A DNA stretch of 64,000 nt from an uncultured Myxococcales bacterium (GTDB taxonomy: Bacteria; Myxococcota_A; UBA9042). Where the stretch lies: positions 62,001 through 126,000 of the forward strand of contig CAISBR010000021.1 in assembly GCA_903883645.1 (NCBI GenBank). Direction: 5' to 3'. Position 1 is the first letter of the stretch, and each line of letters opens with the position of its first letter. The notes beneath the pieces are model-generated. The model worked only from the letters and a program-made list of their open reading frames with translations. It ran no database searches and was not told the DNA's origin. The position numbers were made by a program, and so were the translations under genes. Positions 27,994-36,999 of the stretch are shown piece by piece.

Positions 27994-30900
27994 CTATTGC
28001 AACAGGGCGTCGAGCGCCGTATAGCCGCCAGCGCGCGTCAACTTCTGGATCTTCAAACCAATCTTGGCACCCGCCGGCAGGCCCGGCAGCAGCCCACCCA
28101 GGTCGAGCGACGGCAGGTCGAGCGCCAGCTTGTCGAGACCCGGCAGACCCTTGCTCAGCTGATCGGTCAGCAACTTGGTGATCAGGTCTTCGAACACCTT
28201 CTTGCTGCCCTCGTAACTCTTGGTGATGCTGAATAATTCGAGCTGATACTCGATCTGTGGGTCGATCGTCACCGCTAGCTGCTGGGTGCCCGCAGGCGTG
28301 GTGGTCATGGCGATCTGCGCCCCCAGGTCCAGGCTGGCAAACAGGCCCAGCGACAGCGGATTGCCCAGCGGCAGATTGGCCTGCGCATACACATCGCCCA
28401 CCTGGATGCGCACCTTGCTGGGGTCGCTCTGGCCGCAACTCTCTAGAATCGGCTGTAAAAACAGATCGAGATCGAGCGTGGCGCCGTCGAGTGGGAACGG
28501 ACTACCGCTCGCCCCGGCGCCGGCCAGTTGCTTCAGGTCGATTTGGTCCAATTTTAGCGCACCTGCGTACCACACCGCATACAAAAGCTGGTTGATCACA
28601 TCGTCGTGCACCGCGAGCTGCATGCGCTGGGTCTTGTCGATCGCAAACTGGTCTTGCACCGTACCCACGCACCCCGAGCGCGCGATCGCGCCAAGTACGG
28701 CATGCGTCGTGCCTTTTTGCGCCACAAAGCCCATGTCGAGCAGCACCAGCCCGCCCATGCCGGTGAACTGCAAGGTCTGCAACTTGCTGACCAACTGAAT
28801 CGACGCCGCCGGCTGACCGGGCAGCAGCGAGGGCAGGGCGATGGCCTGATTAATCGCGAATTGATTGAGTAAACCGCCAAGCAGCTTGGGAATCTGGTCG
28901 CCGATCGCCTTGGCAAATTGGTCGGCGATCTGGCCCTTGTAAGCGCCAATGATCAGGTTAATGAGCGGATCGAGCAGGCCGCCGATGCCATTGATGCCCA
29001 CATTGATGCTGTCGATGCTCACGATATTGTGGGTGATCTTCGTTGAAACCTGGCCATTTAGCACCTCCATGCCCAGGCCCAGATCGATGGTCAGTTGGCT
29101 GATGGTCACGTCGCCCGACACCTTGAGCGTGACGCTGATCGGCCCCAGCTTCTGCGTCGCCTTGACCGCGATATCGGTCTTTAGGTTGGCAATCTGCAGC
29201 AGCATGTTCATGCCGCCATCCACCGGCTGCAGGCTGATTTTCGGCTTACCGAACGATAGGTTGCTCAGCTGCACATCGATACCACCCGACGAGATGCCGC
29301 CCGGAGGCAGCAGCGAATTGACGTCGAGGCCGCCGATCGCCACCTCGAGCAGCGTCGCCAGGTCGTCGGGATGGGCCGGGTCGTGGACACCATCGTCGAA
29401 AAAATCTTTGCCCAAGAACACTTGCAAGCCACTTTTGACCAGCGCCGCGTCGGGCTTGCTGCCATCGACCGGGTAGTAGCTGCCGGCATAGTAAAACCCG
29501 CGCGTGGCCTTCGACACTTGATCGCCCAAATCGGTCAGCTCGGCCCGCAGGCGGTTCAAACCGTGCTTGGCGCCGAACTGCGCGACCCACGTGCCAATGG
29601 TGCACAGTCCTGTTTCGGGATTGCACACGCCGGCGCCGCAGTCCTTGTCGGTCTGGCACGCCGGCTGTTGCGGATAGACAGGTTTTGTATTGAGAGTCAG
29701 CGACTTCACACCCGACGTCGCGTCCCCCGCTGTGCCTTTGACCGCTACCGACGGCTTGCCATCGAGCGTACTGCCCCACGGCGGATAATCAATTGTCAAC
29801 TGTGGTGGGGTGCCGTCGACGATTAGACCAAAAGGTTCTTGTAGTTTTGGGGCTTGGTCGACCGTAAATTGCAGCTTATAGGTACCGTCTTTGCTCGCAC
29901 TCACCGTTTTGCCATTGCTGACCGTGTAACCCGCGGCCGGCGACAGCACCGCCAATGTGACGGTCGCATCGGGGATCAAGTTGTCAAAACCGTCGCGAAC
30001 TGCCGATTCAAACGTGACTTTTTCCGACTGCTTGTACACCAGCTTCTTGGGCACCGGCAGCACGGTTAGGCTCGCCGGCGGCCCCGGCAGCACCTGCAGC
30101 GTGGCCGGATGCAGCGTGAACAGATCCCATGCCAACGTCTCGGGAACACACTGGATCTTGTGACTGCCCGCCTTGGTCGCGGTCGCATACAGCCCCTTGA
30201 TCGTCACGGCCGGCGGGTAATCCAGAGCAAACGGAAAGTCGTTGATTCCATTACCATAAGCATCATCGGCCACGCACGACAGCGAGGCAGCATTGCCGGC
30301 CTGGATGGTCGCGGGCTCGAGCAGCGTGAACAGATGGCGCGGCACATCGGCAACCACCTGTAACTGAACGGGAGTCTTGTCGACCAGCCCATCGCTCGCA
30401 CAAGCCACCGCCAGCGGCCCAGCCGTCGTCGCCGCCAAGACCAGACCCGCAGCTGGGGTAGGCTGAGCAGGGCTCACAATCAGCGAAAACCCTTGGGTAA
30501 TCAGATTGCCAAGCGCGTCCATCGCGGTGCAGCCAAAGCGGAGCACGCTGCCCGCCGTGACCGTGGTGGGCGGCGGTTCGAGCGGCGGTTGCCCATAAAA
30601 ACCAAGCAACTGCGTGTCGATTGCCACTGCCGGCCCTGGCACCACATACAAAGTGGCCGGCGTCGGGTCGAGCTTGTTCAGGCTGGGTAGCCGACACTGC
30701 ACCTGATAACTACCCAATTTGCCTAGGGTTATGTGGGTGGCGTCGATGCTCAGCGGCCCGGCAGGACCAGCGGCTACGGCCACTGTAACCGCGCCCGGCA
30801 AGTCGATCTCCGCCCCAAGGGCGCCACCGGGTTCGCTGGGCGCCAAAAAGGCGCGGCAATGCACCGAAAATACGGCCCCGGCAGCGGCTTCGCCCGGTGC

Positions 30901-31053
30901 GACATCGGTCTCAAGCACCCATGCACTCGGGCTCAAGCCGTCGCTAGCACGGGCATCTTGGCTGTTGGCGCTGCTGCCCGAGTCCGAACAGGCCGCCAGG
31001 GCTGCGAGCAGTCCGAGTCCAACGACGCGCGCGAAGGCGCAAATCCGTGTCAT
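27994..31053 (-). CDS. Lipoprotein with Ig-like repeats and a BPI/TULIP-like C-terminal half
   Basis: A 1019-residue lipoprotein: the signal peptide ends AALAAC (Cys about residue 22). Residues about 40-460 form Ig-like beta repeats with two-Cys cores (VRFGCTAM, SLSCVADDAYGNG, KLQFTVDQ). A short Cys-rich piece follows (CQTDKDCGAGVCNPETGLC). The C-terminal half (about 510-1019) has long amphipathic strands and helices in the order of BPI/TULIP lipid-binding proteins: SINVGINGIGGLLDPLINL, ADQFAKAIGDQIPKLL, HDDVINQLLYAVWYAGALKL, VRIQVGDVYAQANLPLG and a closing helix VFEDLITKLLTDQL. Such folds carry lipids. ATG at 31053 gives the signal peptide. It lies between the MopE-repeat gene and the TolQRA-like trio. 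Confidence 0.85.
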   Translation of the reverse strand: MTRICAFARVVGLGLLAALAACSDSGSSANSQDARASDGLSPSAWVLETDVAPGEAAAGAVFSVHCRAFLAPSEPGGALGAEIDLPGAVTVAVAAGPAGPLSIDATHITLGKLGSYQVQCRLPSLNKLDPTPATLYVVPGPAVAIDTQLLGFYGQPPLEPPPTTVTAGSVLRFGCTAMDALGNLITQGFSLIVSPAQPTPAAGLVLAATTAGPLAVACASDGLVDKTPVQLQVVADVPRHLFTLLEPATIQAGNAASLSCVADDAYGNGINDFPFALDYPPAVTIKGLYATATKAGSHKIQCVPETLAWDLFTLHPATLQVLPGPPASLTVLPVPKKLVYKQSEKVTFESAVRDGFDNLIPDATVTLAVLSPAAGYTVSNGKTVSASKDGTYKLQFTVDQAPKLQEPFGLIVDGTPPQLTIDYPPWGSTLDGKPSVAVKGTAGDATSGVKSLTLNTKPVYPQQPACQTDKDCGAGVCNPETGLCTIGTWVAQFGAKHGLNRLRAELTDLGDQVSKATRGFYYAGSYYPVDGSKPDAALVKSGLQVFLGKDFFDDGVHDPAHPDDLATLLEVAIGGLDVNSLLPPGGISSGGIDVQLSNLSFGKPKISLQPVDGGMNMLLQIANLKTDIAVKATQKLGPISVTLKVSGDVTISQLTIDLGLGMEVLNGQVSTKITHNIVSIDSINVGINGIGGLLDPLINLIIGAYKGQIADQFAKAIGDQIPKLLGGLLNQFAINQAIALPSLLPGQPAASIQLVSKLQTLQFTGMGGLVLLDMGFVAQKGTTHAVLGAIARSGCVGTVQDQFAIDKTQRMQLAVHDDVINQLLYAVWYAGALKLDQIDLKQLAGAGASGSPFPLDGATLDLDLFLQPILESCGQSDPSKVRIQVGDVYAQANLPLGNPLSLGLFASLDLGAQIAMTTTPAGTQQLAVTIDPQIEYQLELFSITKSYEGSKKVFEDLITKLLTDQLSKGLPGLDKLALDLPSLDLGGLLPGLPAGAKIGLKIQKLTRAGGYTALDALLQ

Positions 31054-31146
31054 GCAATCGACTCCCGCGCGGCGGCCGCTGAGCAGCATCCCACCCAGCC
31101 TAGCAGCGCAACCGTCGATTCGCTACGCCAATCGTTGGCTTTGGGG

Positions 31147-32016
31147 TCAGCCGCCGCGACCACCGCGCAACTCAATGACAAAACCGCGCGAGTTGATCTC
31201 TTCAAGGATGTGCGGCGGCGGCTCGGGCAGACTGCGCACGCCCGACTTGTAGCCGGCCATCAGCGTCCGCACCGCCCCGTCAAAGGCGTCGTTGCCGCTT
31301 TGCTTGTCGAATTTCCATTCCAGAATGCCGCCGGTTGCGGTCATCCGGGTGATGCGCACCTTGGCGACCAGATCGGCGGCCTCCCACGGCGGCACATTGC
31401 CGGGCAGCACAAACGACTTGGTAACCGCGATCTTGACCTCGCGCACATACGCTGAACCGGGCATGTTGACCTTGCCCTCTCCGCCCTCTTTGCCGTCGGC
31501 CCGACCCAGAATATCGCCGAGTTTCTTCTGTTTTTCGGCCGCGCCCGTCTCTTTCTTGTCGAGCATCTCGCCTAGCTTGGTCTCGCCGATCGCTTCGGCC
31601 AGCTTGGGCTTGGGCAGTTCGGCCTTGACGGCCTCGGGCTTGGGTGCTGATAACTTACCGGTTTCACTACCTAATGCCGCAACCAGTTCGGCCTCGAGCA
31701 GGTCGACAGCTACCGGCGGCGGCGGCTCGGCTTCGCGTCGCAGCAGTCGCCGCACCGGTTCCGGGCAGCGGCGATCGCCAGGCGCCTTTTCGGACTTCTT
31801 GTCCTCGATCACGATCTGCTTGGGCGCCAGACCGATACAAGCAGTCGTAACTACAGCTGAACAGCCCTCCGTTTCGGCATCGGGCTCGACCTTGGGCGCG
31901 TCGGGGTCGCTCGTCGGCGTCAGATACAGGCCCGCGCCCAGCGCCACGTGCACAAGTACGGCAATCGCCGAGCCGACGCCCAGGTCAAGGCGAGAGATGC
32001 CAACGTGGCCGTGCAT
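31147..32016 (-). CDS. TolA/TonB-like energy transducer
   Basis: A 289-residue inner-membrane protein that would carry energy from the proton channel to the outer membrane. One N-terminal membrane helix (about 14-32, VGSAIAVLVHVALGAGLYL), a long Pro/Lys/Glu-rich periplasmic stretch (about 45-180), and a C-terminal domain (about 185-285) with AYVREVKIAVTKSF, VRITRMTATGGILEWKF, SGNDAFDGAVRTLMAGY and LPEPPPHILEE. The S-G-N-x-x-F-D and P-x-P-P features are typical of TolA/TonB C-termini. GGGGAAG lies before the start. It follows the TolR-like gene by three bases. No pal or tolB is adjacent. Confidence 0.88.
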   Translation of the reverse strand: MHGHVGISRLDLGVGSAIAVLVHVALGAGLYLTPTSDPDAPKVEPDAETEGCSAVVTTACIGLAPKQIVIEDKKSEKAPGDRRCPEPVRRLLRREAEPPPPVAVDLLEAELVAALGSETGKLSAPKPEAVKAELPKPKLAEAIGETKLGEMLDKKETGAAEKQKKLGDILGRADGKEGGEGKVNMPGSAYVREVKIAVTKSFVLPGNVPPWEAADLVAKVRITRMTATGGILEWKFDKQSGNDAFDGAVRTLMAGYKSGVRSLPEPPPHILEEINSRGFVIELRGGRGG

Positions 32017-32019
32017 CTG

Positions 32020-32580
32020 CTACTTCCCCGGATCTTCAGAGATTAGGCCAAAATGCTCAATGCCCGACCGCCGCATACGCGCCATCAGCGCTAGCACTAG
32101 CCCGTAGTCCAGGTGCCGATCCGCGCGCAGGTTGGCATCGCGAATTCCGTGACCTTTCGGGTTCTTCGACAGCGCGGCCTCGAATCCGTCCAGGCAGGCG
32201 TCGACGGTCTTGGGCTTGCAGTCGATCAGCAGGTCCTTGTCTATGAAGATCTTGCGTTCGCTATCAAAGCTAATGATCGGCTTACCATTCTTGCTCGCCA
32301 CGTTGATCTTGTCGGCGGTGACGCGCGGCAGATCGACCGGCACTTGATTCTCGTCGGTGACCAGCTTCGATGCTGCCTCTTCGGTCGCAACCTGTCGCAG
32401 CGTCTCCGCTTCGCGCGAGATCCGCGCCGTCTCGACCGCACTCGCGACCATGAAGATGACCAGCAGCACCAGCATGACGTCGACCAGCGGCGTCACGTTG
32501 ATCTCCGACAAGCTGGCCTGGGCAATTCGCCCGCGTCCGCCGCCCCCCTTTGCTCCGCCCATGCCCATGCCGCGCTCCAT
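32020..32580 (-). CDS. ExbD/TolR family proton-channel subunit
   Basis: A 186-residue inner-membrane protein with one membrane helix (about 27-47). The family core SEINVTPLVDVMLVLLVIFM holds the conserved Asp that carries protons. The periplasmic domain follows (about 60-185), including LPRVTADKIN, IISFDSERKIFIDKD, and an unusual Cys pair (CKPKTVDACLDGF) absent from most relatives. The Gly-rich N-terminus GGAKGGGGRGR is typical of Myxococcota members. ATG at 32580 was chosen from the family start (MGMGGAK); the upstream frame overlaps the ExbB gene. Works with the neighbouring TolQ- and TolA-like proteins. Confidence 0.93.
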   Translation of the reverse strand: MERGMGMGGAKGGGGRGRIAQASLSEINVTPLVDVMLVLLVIFMVASAVETARISREAETLRQVATEEAASKLVTDENQVPVDLPRVTADKINVASKNGKPIISFDSERKIFIDKDLLIDCKPKTVDACLDGFEAALSKNPKGHGIRDANLRADRHLDYGLVLALMARMRRSGIEHFGLISEDPGK

Positions 32581-32614
32581 AAATCGCCAGAAGTATTCGC
32601 TTGTTTGGCGGTGT

Positions 32615-33328
32615 CTAGTCCTTTGAGCGCAGATAACGGCGCCGCACCAAGATAAGCAGCTCGTGGCCAAAACCGTCGAGATCGGTGACTAGCCGGCGGA
32701 TGACGCGGCCCAGGCCGTTGTAGGCCATCGACGCCGGAATCGCCGCGAGCAGGCCAACCGCAGTCGCAATCAGAGCTTGCGCGATGTGCGGCGCCACCGT
32801 CTGCAAAATAGTGCCGGTGTCAGCTAGGCCGCCAAACGCGCCCATAATGCCCCACACCGTGCCGAAAAGGCCGATGAAAGGCGCCACCGTGGCCGTGGTG
32901 GCCAGCAGCTGCATGCCCGATTCTAGTTCATCTACAAGCGGTTCCGACACGCGCCGCATGGCCCGCTCGATGGTGTCGAGGTCGTCTTCGCGCAGCGGCG
33001 CCGTGGCTTCGAGCTGGGCCATTTCTTTGAGCACGGCCGCTAGCAAGCGAGTATGAGGCAAGCTGACGTACTTCTTGGCCAATTGCTCTGCGACTACCGA
33101 CAGATCACTCTGCTTGATCAGCTCGCTGAACTGCATTCGAAAGGTCGAAACCTCTTTGCGCAGCGTGCGAAGGGCAAACACGCGGCTGCCGATCACCACC
33201 CAACTTGCGATGGACAATGCGATCAGCGCGACCAGGACCAGCAGCACCATGCCGCGCGACTGAATGGCCGCGGTCAACGGATCCATCTCGACTTGCGCGA
33301 GCACCGTCATATTTATCAAGAAATTCAT
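32615..33328 (-). CDS. ExbB/TolQ family proton-channel subunit
   Basis: A 237-residue inner-membrane protein with three membrane helices: about 25-47, and two near the C-terminal half (TVAPFIGLFGTVWGIMGAF and QALIATAVGLLAAIPA). The family signature around GLFGTVWGIMGAF, with ATAVGLLAAIPASMAYN, is clear. It forms the pentameric stator that TolR-like and TolA-like partners use. No good ribosome site precedes the ATG at 33328; the initial methionine could be a few residues later (MTVLAQ). It starts the minus-strand unit running to the BPI-like gene or beyond. Confidence 0.95.
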   Translation of the reverse strand: MNFLINMTVLAQVEMDPLTAAIQSRGMVLLVLVALIALSIASWVVIGSRVFALRTLRKEVSTFRMQFSELIKQSDLSVVAEQLAKKYVSLPHTRLLAAVLKEMAQLEATAPLREDDLDTIERAMRRVSEPLVDELESGMQLLATTATVAPFIGLFGTVWGIMGAFGGLADTGTILQTVAPHIAQALIATAVGLLAAIPASMAYNGLGRVIRRLVTDLDGFGHELLILVRRRYLRSKD

Positions 33329-33412
33329 GGTACCATGCTCGGCGAACTCGGCGTCCGCAGCTGTAGGGATGCAGAGTAGACGACGCGATCCGCCCCTGCA
33401 ACCGCCGCGCGC

Positions 33413-34099
33413 TTAGAGCAGTAAGAACTCTAGGATTCCAGGGTCTTCTAAACTAGTGGCGACATAATCCGCGCCGCCGGTGGTCAGATCGACAGCGGTC
33501 GCGCCGCCCGTGGCCACGGCCACACACAAAAACTGATTGCTCGCAGCGGCTTGGATATCGAACAGCGTGTCGCCAACGACGATGACTCGGCAGTCGGCGA
33601 GCGGCATGCCCAGCTGGGCGGCCCCCCGCTCCGCGCCGCGGCGGATCAGCGTGCCGCGGTCCTCGGCATCGCAGCCAAAACCGCCGAAAGTGGTGGCGGA
33701 CCATAGGCCTGCGTGCCCTAGCTTGTGGGCGGCGCCGCGGCGCACGTTGCCCGTGCCTAGGCCTACTGCGATGTGGCGGTACGTGCTCAGTTTGGTGATC
33801 AGGCTGTGGCCACCCGCCAAGATCCGAAACGCAGTCGATCGGGCTAATTCATCTGGAAGAACAGCAAGATATGCATCGATCATCTGGTCGAGCAACTCGG
33901 GATGGTCGGCCTTGCCGGCTGCTTGACACGCCCGCCGCACGATGGCGCGATCGGTCATGCCGGCCATGGTAAACGCGGCGCAAGCCCGCGGATCGCCAAG
34001 CAGAACCCCGCACGCACGCTCCATAGCCCGCCGCCCAGCGCCGCCGGTGAGCACTAGGGTGCCATCGATGTCGAACAAGATGATCGTGGGCCGTGCCAT
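33413..34099 (-). CDS. HAD-superfamily phosphatase (phosphoglycolate-phosphatase-like)
   Basis: A 228-residue hydrolase of the HAD family. Motif I is IILFDIDGTLVLTGGAG (nucleophile Asp), motif II includes GLGTGN, motif III contains the Lys-poor CDAEDRGTLI region, and motif IV is CRVIVVGDTLFDIQAA with the Mg-binding Asp pair. A cap domain of helices lies at about 20-90. The closest relatives I recall dephosphorylate phosphoglycolate or sugar phosphates; the substrate here is not determinable. ATG at 34099 begins the conserved region; a longer GTG at 34171 would overlap no gene but has no spaced ribosome site. It lies 75 bases after the NTF2-like lipoprotein gene. Confidence 0.88.
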   Translation of the reverse strand: MARPTIILFDIDGTLVLTGGAGRRAMERACGVLLGDPRACAAFTMAGMTDRAIVRRACQAAGKADHPELLDQMIDAYLAVLPDELARSTAFRILAGGHSLITKLSTYRHIAVGLGTGNVRRGAAHKLGHAGLWSATTFGGFGCDAEDRGTLIRRGAERGAAQLGMPLADCRVIVVGDTLFDIQAAASNQFLCVAVATGGATAVDLTTGGADYVATSLEDPGILEFLLL

Positions 34100-34174
34100 T
34101 GTTTGGATGCTACGCTGGTGCGAGCAGCGACACCAGAGCGCGGCGGCAGGTTGCAGCGGGCAAAGGCGCACCCC

Positions 34175-35650
34175 TCAGCACGGGCAGTCAAAGTCAGGGA
34201 TGTCGAGGGTAAAGACGGGGCGCACGGTCGGGCCGATTTGGCGCCATATCTGCGTAGGGCCGATCCACTCAAAGACCCCGTCGCCGTCGATATCGGCCGC
34301 TGCCTCGGGCCAGTGCAGGTCGCCAGCTCGCTCGGGAGTCAGAAGTTGCACGGCAAAACTGCCGTCGCCTTTGCCATGGGCGGTAAACAGGCCAATCATC
34401 GCCGCATAAAATCCGCCGCACAGGTCGCCCGCCCGCGCCCGCACCGCCAGCCACTGCCCGCCCTGGCCCGAGAACGCCGTCACCTCGGGCTGCGCGCCAC
34501 CCAGCATGTCCCAATGCAGGGGCCGTGGTGCCGCCACCGCGGCTAGATAGTCCTTATTAATCAGATGGTACGCCGGCAAAGCTCGCAAGCCCTCTAGGGC
34601 CGACTCGCGCAGCTGACCTTGGTTCATCGCGGCCCTCGCCAACAGCGTCGGCGGCGGCAAATTCGACGCGCGTCCCCACAGCGCCCCCTGGCACTGGCCC
34701 CGGCTCGGCGCAATGTGCACCGCGCGCACCGCCGCCATTGCACCCTGGTCCCAGACTTCGCGGGCTATCTCGCCGGCAGGCAGCGGCTTGCCCGACTCAC
34801 CGCCACGCCAACGCTCAATCTGACCAAAATGCGGGTGAATACGCACAAGTAGCCCCCCTTGATCGACTCGGCCGCGACAGGTTTCGCCTTGCGGACTGTA
34901 GAGCACGACGTCGCGCTCAAACCAATCAGAATTACGAGGTAAGGCCAGCTCCTGCCACGCCGCCGATAGCCCACCCTGCTCGAGCAGTTGCGGTGGCGCG
35001 GTCGGCGTTGCGGCCTCGGCCGGCCCGACCACCAGCCAAGTACCCGCGCCAGTCGTGTAAGCAAGCGCAAGTTCAGTAGTCTTTGGCGCGCTACCTGCAT
35101 CGCTGGCCGGCACCACTTTGGATTCGAGCATCTCCTCGCGCGCGATGCGCAGCTTGCCGGCCTCGCGAACCAGCAGCAGCCGCTTGTGCCCCTCGTCCGC
35201 AAACGTGCCGGTGGCAAACCTTTGCACAAAATCTACCTGCGTAATCTGGGCGTTCAGCATAGATTGCAGTTGGTTCGCACTGACTTGCATCGCCTTGGCA
35301 AACATCAGCTTGCGATCTGCGAGCCAGCGCGGGCGGTCAAAATGCCTGACGATCGTCCCCGTGCGCCGCACGCCGGTCATCCGCACCGCATAGAACTGCT
35401 GGTAATCGTCGAACTTGCCCTGGTTTTGAGCTACTAGCCACGAGTCGAGCAGTGCCCCCACCTCGGCCTGGGTCGGTGTGGCTTGCCCCGGAACGGGCAC
35501 CGCCGGCTGCCGAGCGCCCTGGTCTGCGTTAGGGGGCGTCATCCCATGTATCGTCGGCACAATCGGCCCGCTCGCAGCCGGGGGCGCCGGGCGACACGCC
35601 GGCAGGCTTGCTATCAGCAGCGCGAGTACCATCCACTTCGGGGTCGGCAT
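34175..35650 (-). CDS. Lipoprotein with NTF2/SnoaL-like domain
   Basis: A 491-residue lipoprotein; the signal peptide ends LPAC (Cys about residue 19). Residues about 60-165 look like an NTF2/SnoaL-like cone (LLDSWLVAQNQGKFDDYQQFYA, WLADRKLMFAKAM), a type common in myxobacterial envelope proteins. The middle and C-terminal parts are beta-rich, ending with an acidic metal-binding-like turn (AADIDGDGVFEWIG) that recalls FG-GAP/VCBS repeats in a single copy. Function unknown. The ATG at 35650 has GGGAGG six bases before it. The 144-base gap upstream also holds the sigma factor promoter. Confidence 0.82.
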   Translation of the reverse strand: MPTPKWMVLALLIASLPACRPAPPAASGPIVPTIHGMTPPNADQGARQPAVPVPGQATPTQAEVGALLDSWLVAQNQGKFDDYQQFYAVRMTGVRRTGTIVRHFDRPRWLADRKLMFAKAMQVSANQLQSMLNAQITQVDFVQRFATGTFADEGHKRLLLVREAGKLRIAREEMLESKVVPASDAGSAPKTTELALAYTTGAGTWLVVGPAEAATPTAPPQLLEQGGLSAAWQELALPRNSDWFERDVVLYSPQGETCRGRVDQGGLLVRIHPHFGQIERWRGGESGKPLPAGEIAREVWDQGAMAAVRAVHIAPSRGQCQGALWGRASNLPPPTLLARAAMNQGQLRESALEGLRALPAYHLINKDYLAAVAAPRPLHWDMLGGAQPEVTAFSGQGGQWLAVRARAGDLCGGFYAAMIGLFTAHGKGDGSFAVQLLTPERAGDLHWPEAAADIDGDGVFEWIGPTQIWRQIGPTVRPVFTLDIPDFDCPC

Positions 35651-35794
35651 TCGGTCCTCCCAGTTCACATCGGCGTCGAATGTGCCACAATCGCTCAGCC
35701 GCCTCCAGCGCCCGCGCCGGCTGTTTCCATTTCGCAGCGGGCACGTGAATAATCGGCGTCGGCGAGCGTTGCCGTAGTTTAGGAGTCTAGGTCC

Positions 35795-36391
35795 GTGGTC
35801 GACGAGCGCGAACAGCAGTTGGTGACCAAAGCCCTAGACGGCGACCGAGCGGCGTTCGGCGAGTTGGTCGATTTGCTGAAGCGCCCGCTCTTCAACTTGT
35901 GCATGTCGCACTTGCGCAACGAAGCCGACGCGATGGACCTCGTGCAGGATACCTTCCTTAAGGCCTATACGCGCATGGAGCTTTTCCGGCGCGACTCGAA
36001 CTTTCGTGCGTGGATTTACCGGATTGCTGCCAACGGCTGTATCGACCGCATTCGGCGGCGGCGTACGCGGGCGGCCGACGAGCTCGACGACCGCACTAGC
36101 GCCGAGCATCTCGACGAAGGCGACTTGCCCGCGGTGGCGATGTATGGCCGGGCCAGCCCGCTGCAAGAGTATGGCCGAACGCAGCTGGCGGCTCGGCTCG
36201 AAAATGCGCTCGCGACCCTGCCCGAGAGCCATCGCCAGTGTGTGATCCTGTGTGATGTCAACGGTTACTCGTATCAGGAGATCGCGGACGAATTGGGTAT
36301 TCCCAAGGGCACCGTGATGAGCCGGCTTTTCTATGCGCGCAAGCGCCTGCAAGCAGAGCTGGTCGACTACCGCCCGGAGGTGAGTTCATGA
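35795..36391 (+). CDS. ECF-type RNA polymerase sigma factor
   Basis: A 198-residue sigma-70 family factor of the RpoE/ECF type. Region 2 (about 20-90) has EADAMDLVQDTFLKAYTRM and NFRAWIYRIAANGCIDRIRRRR. Region 4 (about 130-190) has LPESHRQCVILCDVNGYSYQ, EIADELGIPKGTVMSRLF and ARKRL. It is the first of three genes that overlap by four bases each. The next encodes a membrane-spanning protein likely to hold the sigma factor inactive. GTG at 35795 with AGGAG about ten bases upstream; a slightly later start is possible. No consensus autoregulated promoter is clear. Confidence 0.96.
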   Translation: MVDEREQQLVTKALDGDRAAFGELVDLLKRPLFNLCMSHLRNEADAMDLVQDTFLKAYTRMELFRRDSNFRAWIYRIAANGCIDRIRRRRTRAADELDDRTSAEHLDEGDLPAVAMYGRASPLQEYGRTQLAARLENALATLPESHRQCVILCDVNGYSYQEIADELGIPKGTVMSRLFYARKRLQAELVDYRPEVSS

Positions 36392-36999
36392 AAGAACAAG
36401 CCGAAATGTTTGAACAATCTGACATTGATGAACGTCAGTTTGAGTTGCTGATTCAGCTGGCGGACGACGAGTTGCCGCAGGATTTGCCCGAGTATGCCGA
36501 AGCCCAGGCCTTGCTGGCGCAGCCGGCGGCGCGAACTGTGTACGATAATATTCGGTATTCACAAGAGATGTTGCGCGAGTCCGTGCTTGGCGAGGCGGCA
36601 GCTGCGGCGCTCGATGTCGACCTGACGATGCTGCGCGGGCGGGTGATGAGCAAGCTGCCCAGTGCCCCGCGGGCCGCGGTGGTAGAGGCCGCAGCGACCC
36701 CTGGTTGGCTCGATTGGCTCCGGGCTTTTGGCTTTGGTCGCGCTGGGTTGGCGGCAGCCGCCCTGACAATTGCTGCGGTGTGGTGGGCGGGCGCTCAGCC
36801 GGGCACCGCGCCGCAGTTGCCCCGCGAGCCCGCGGCCATGGCCCGCGAAGATGCGACGATGCCACCCGGACATGAAGATGAGCCGGCTGTAATTATTGAA
36901 GAAATGGATGTTGAGGATGGTTCGATTGCCGTCAACCCCGGCGACCATCCGGGCGAATCGACGGTAATCTGGCACTTTACCGGCAAGGGGGAAGGATGA
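36388..36999 (+). CDS. Probable anti-sigma factor (single membrane helix)
   Basis: A 203-residue protein whose start overlaps the sigma gene stop by four bases. The N-terminal 90 residues are acidic and helical (ERQFELLIQLADDELPQDLPE), consistent with a sigma-binding domain, but no zinc-binding H-x3-C-x2-C is present. One membrane helix lies at about 111-132 (GLAAAALTIAAVWWAG). The short outer part is acidic and ends NPGDHPGESTVIWHFTGKGEG; a T-V-I-W ending is recurrent in proteins beside sigma factors in this group. Position, membrane topology and length fit a non-zinc anti-sigma factor. This is inference. Confidence 0.75.
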   Translation: MKEQAEMFEQSDIDERQFELLIQLADDELPQDLPEYAEAQALLAQPAARTVYDNIRYSQEMLRESVLGEAAAAALDVDLTMLRGRVMSKLPSAPRAAVVEAAATPGWLDWLRAFGFGRAGLAAAALTIAAVWWAGAQPGTAPQLPREPAAMAREDATMPPGHEDEPAVIIEEMDVEDGSIAVNPGDHPGESTVIWHFTGKGEG

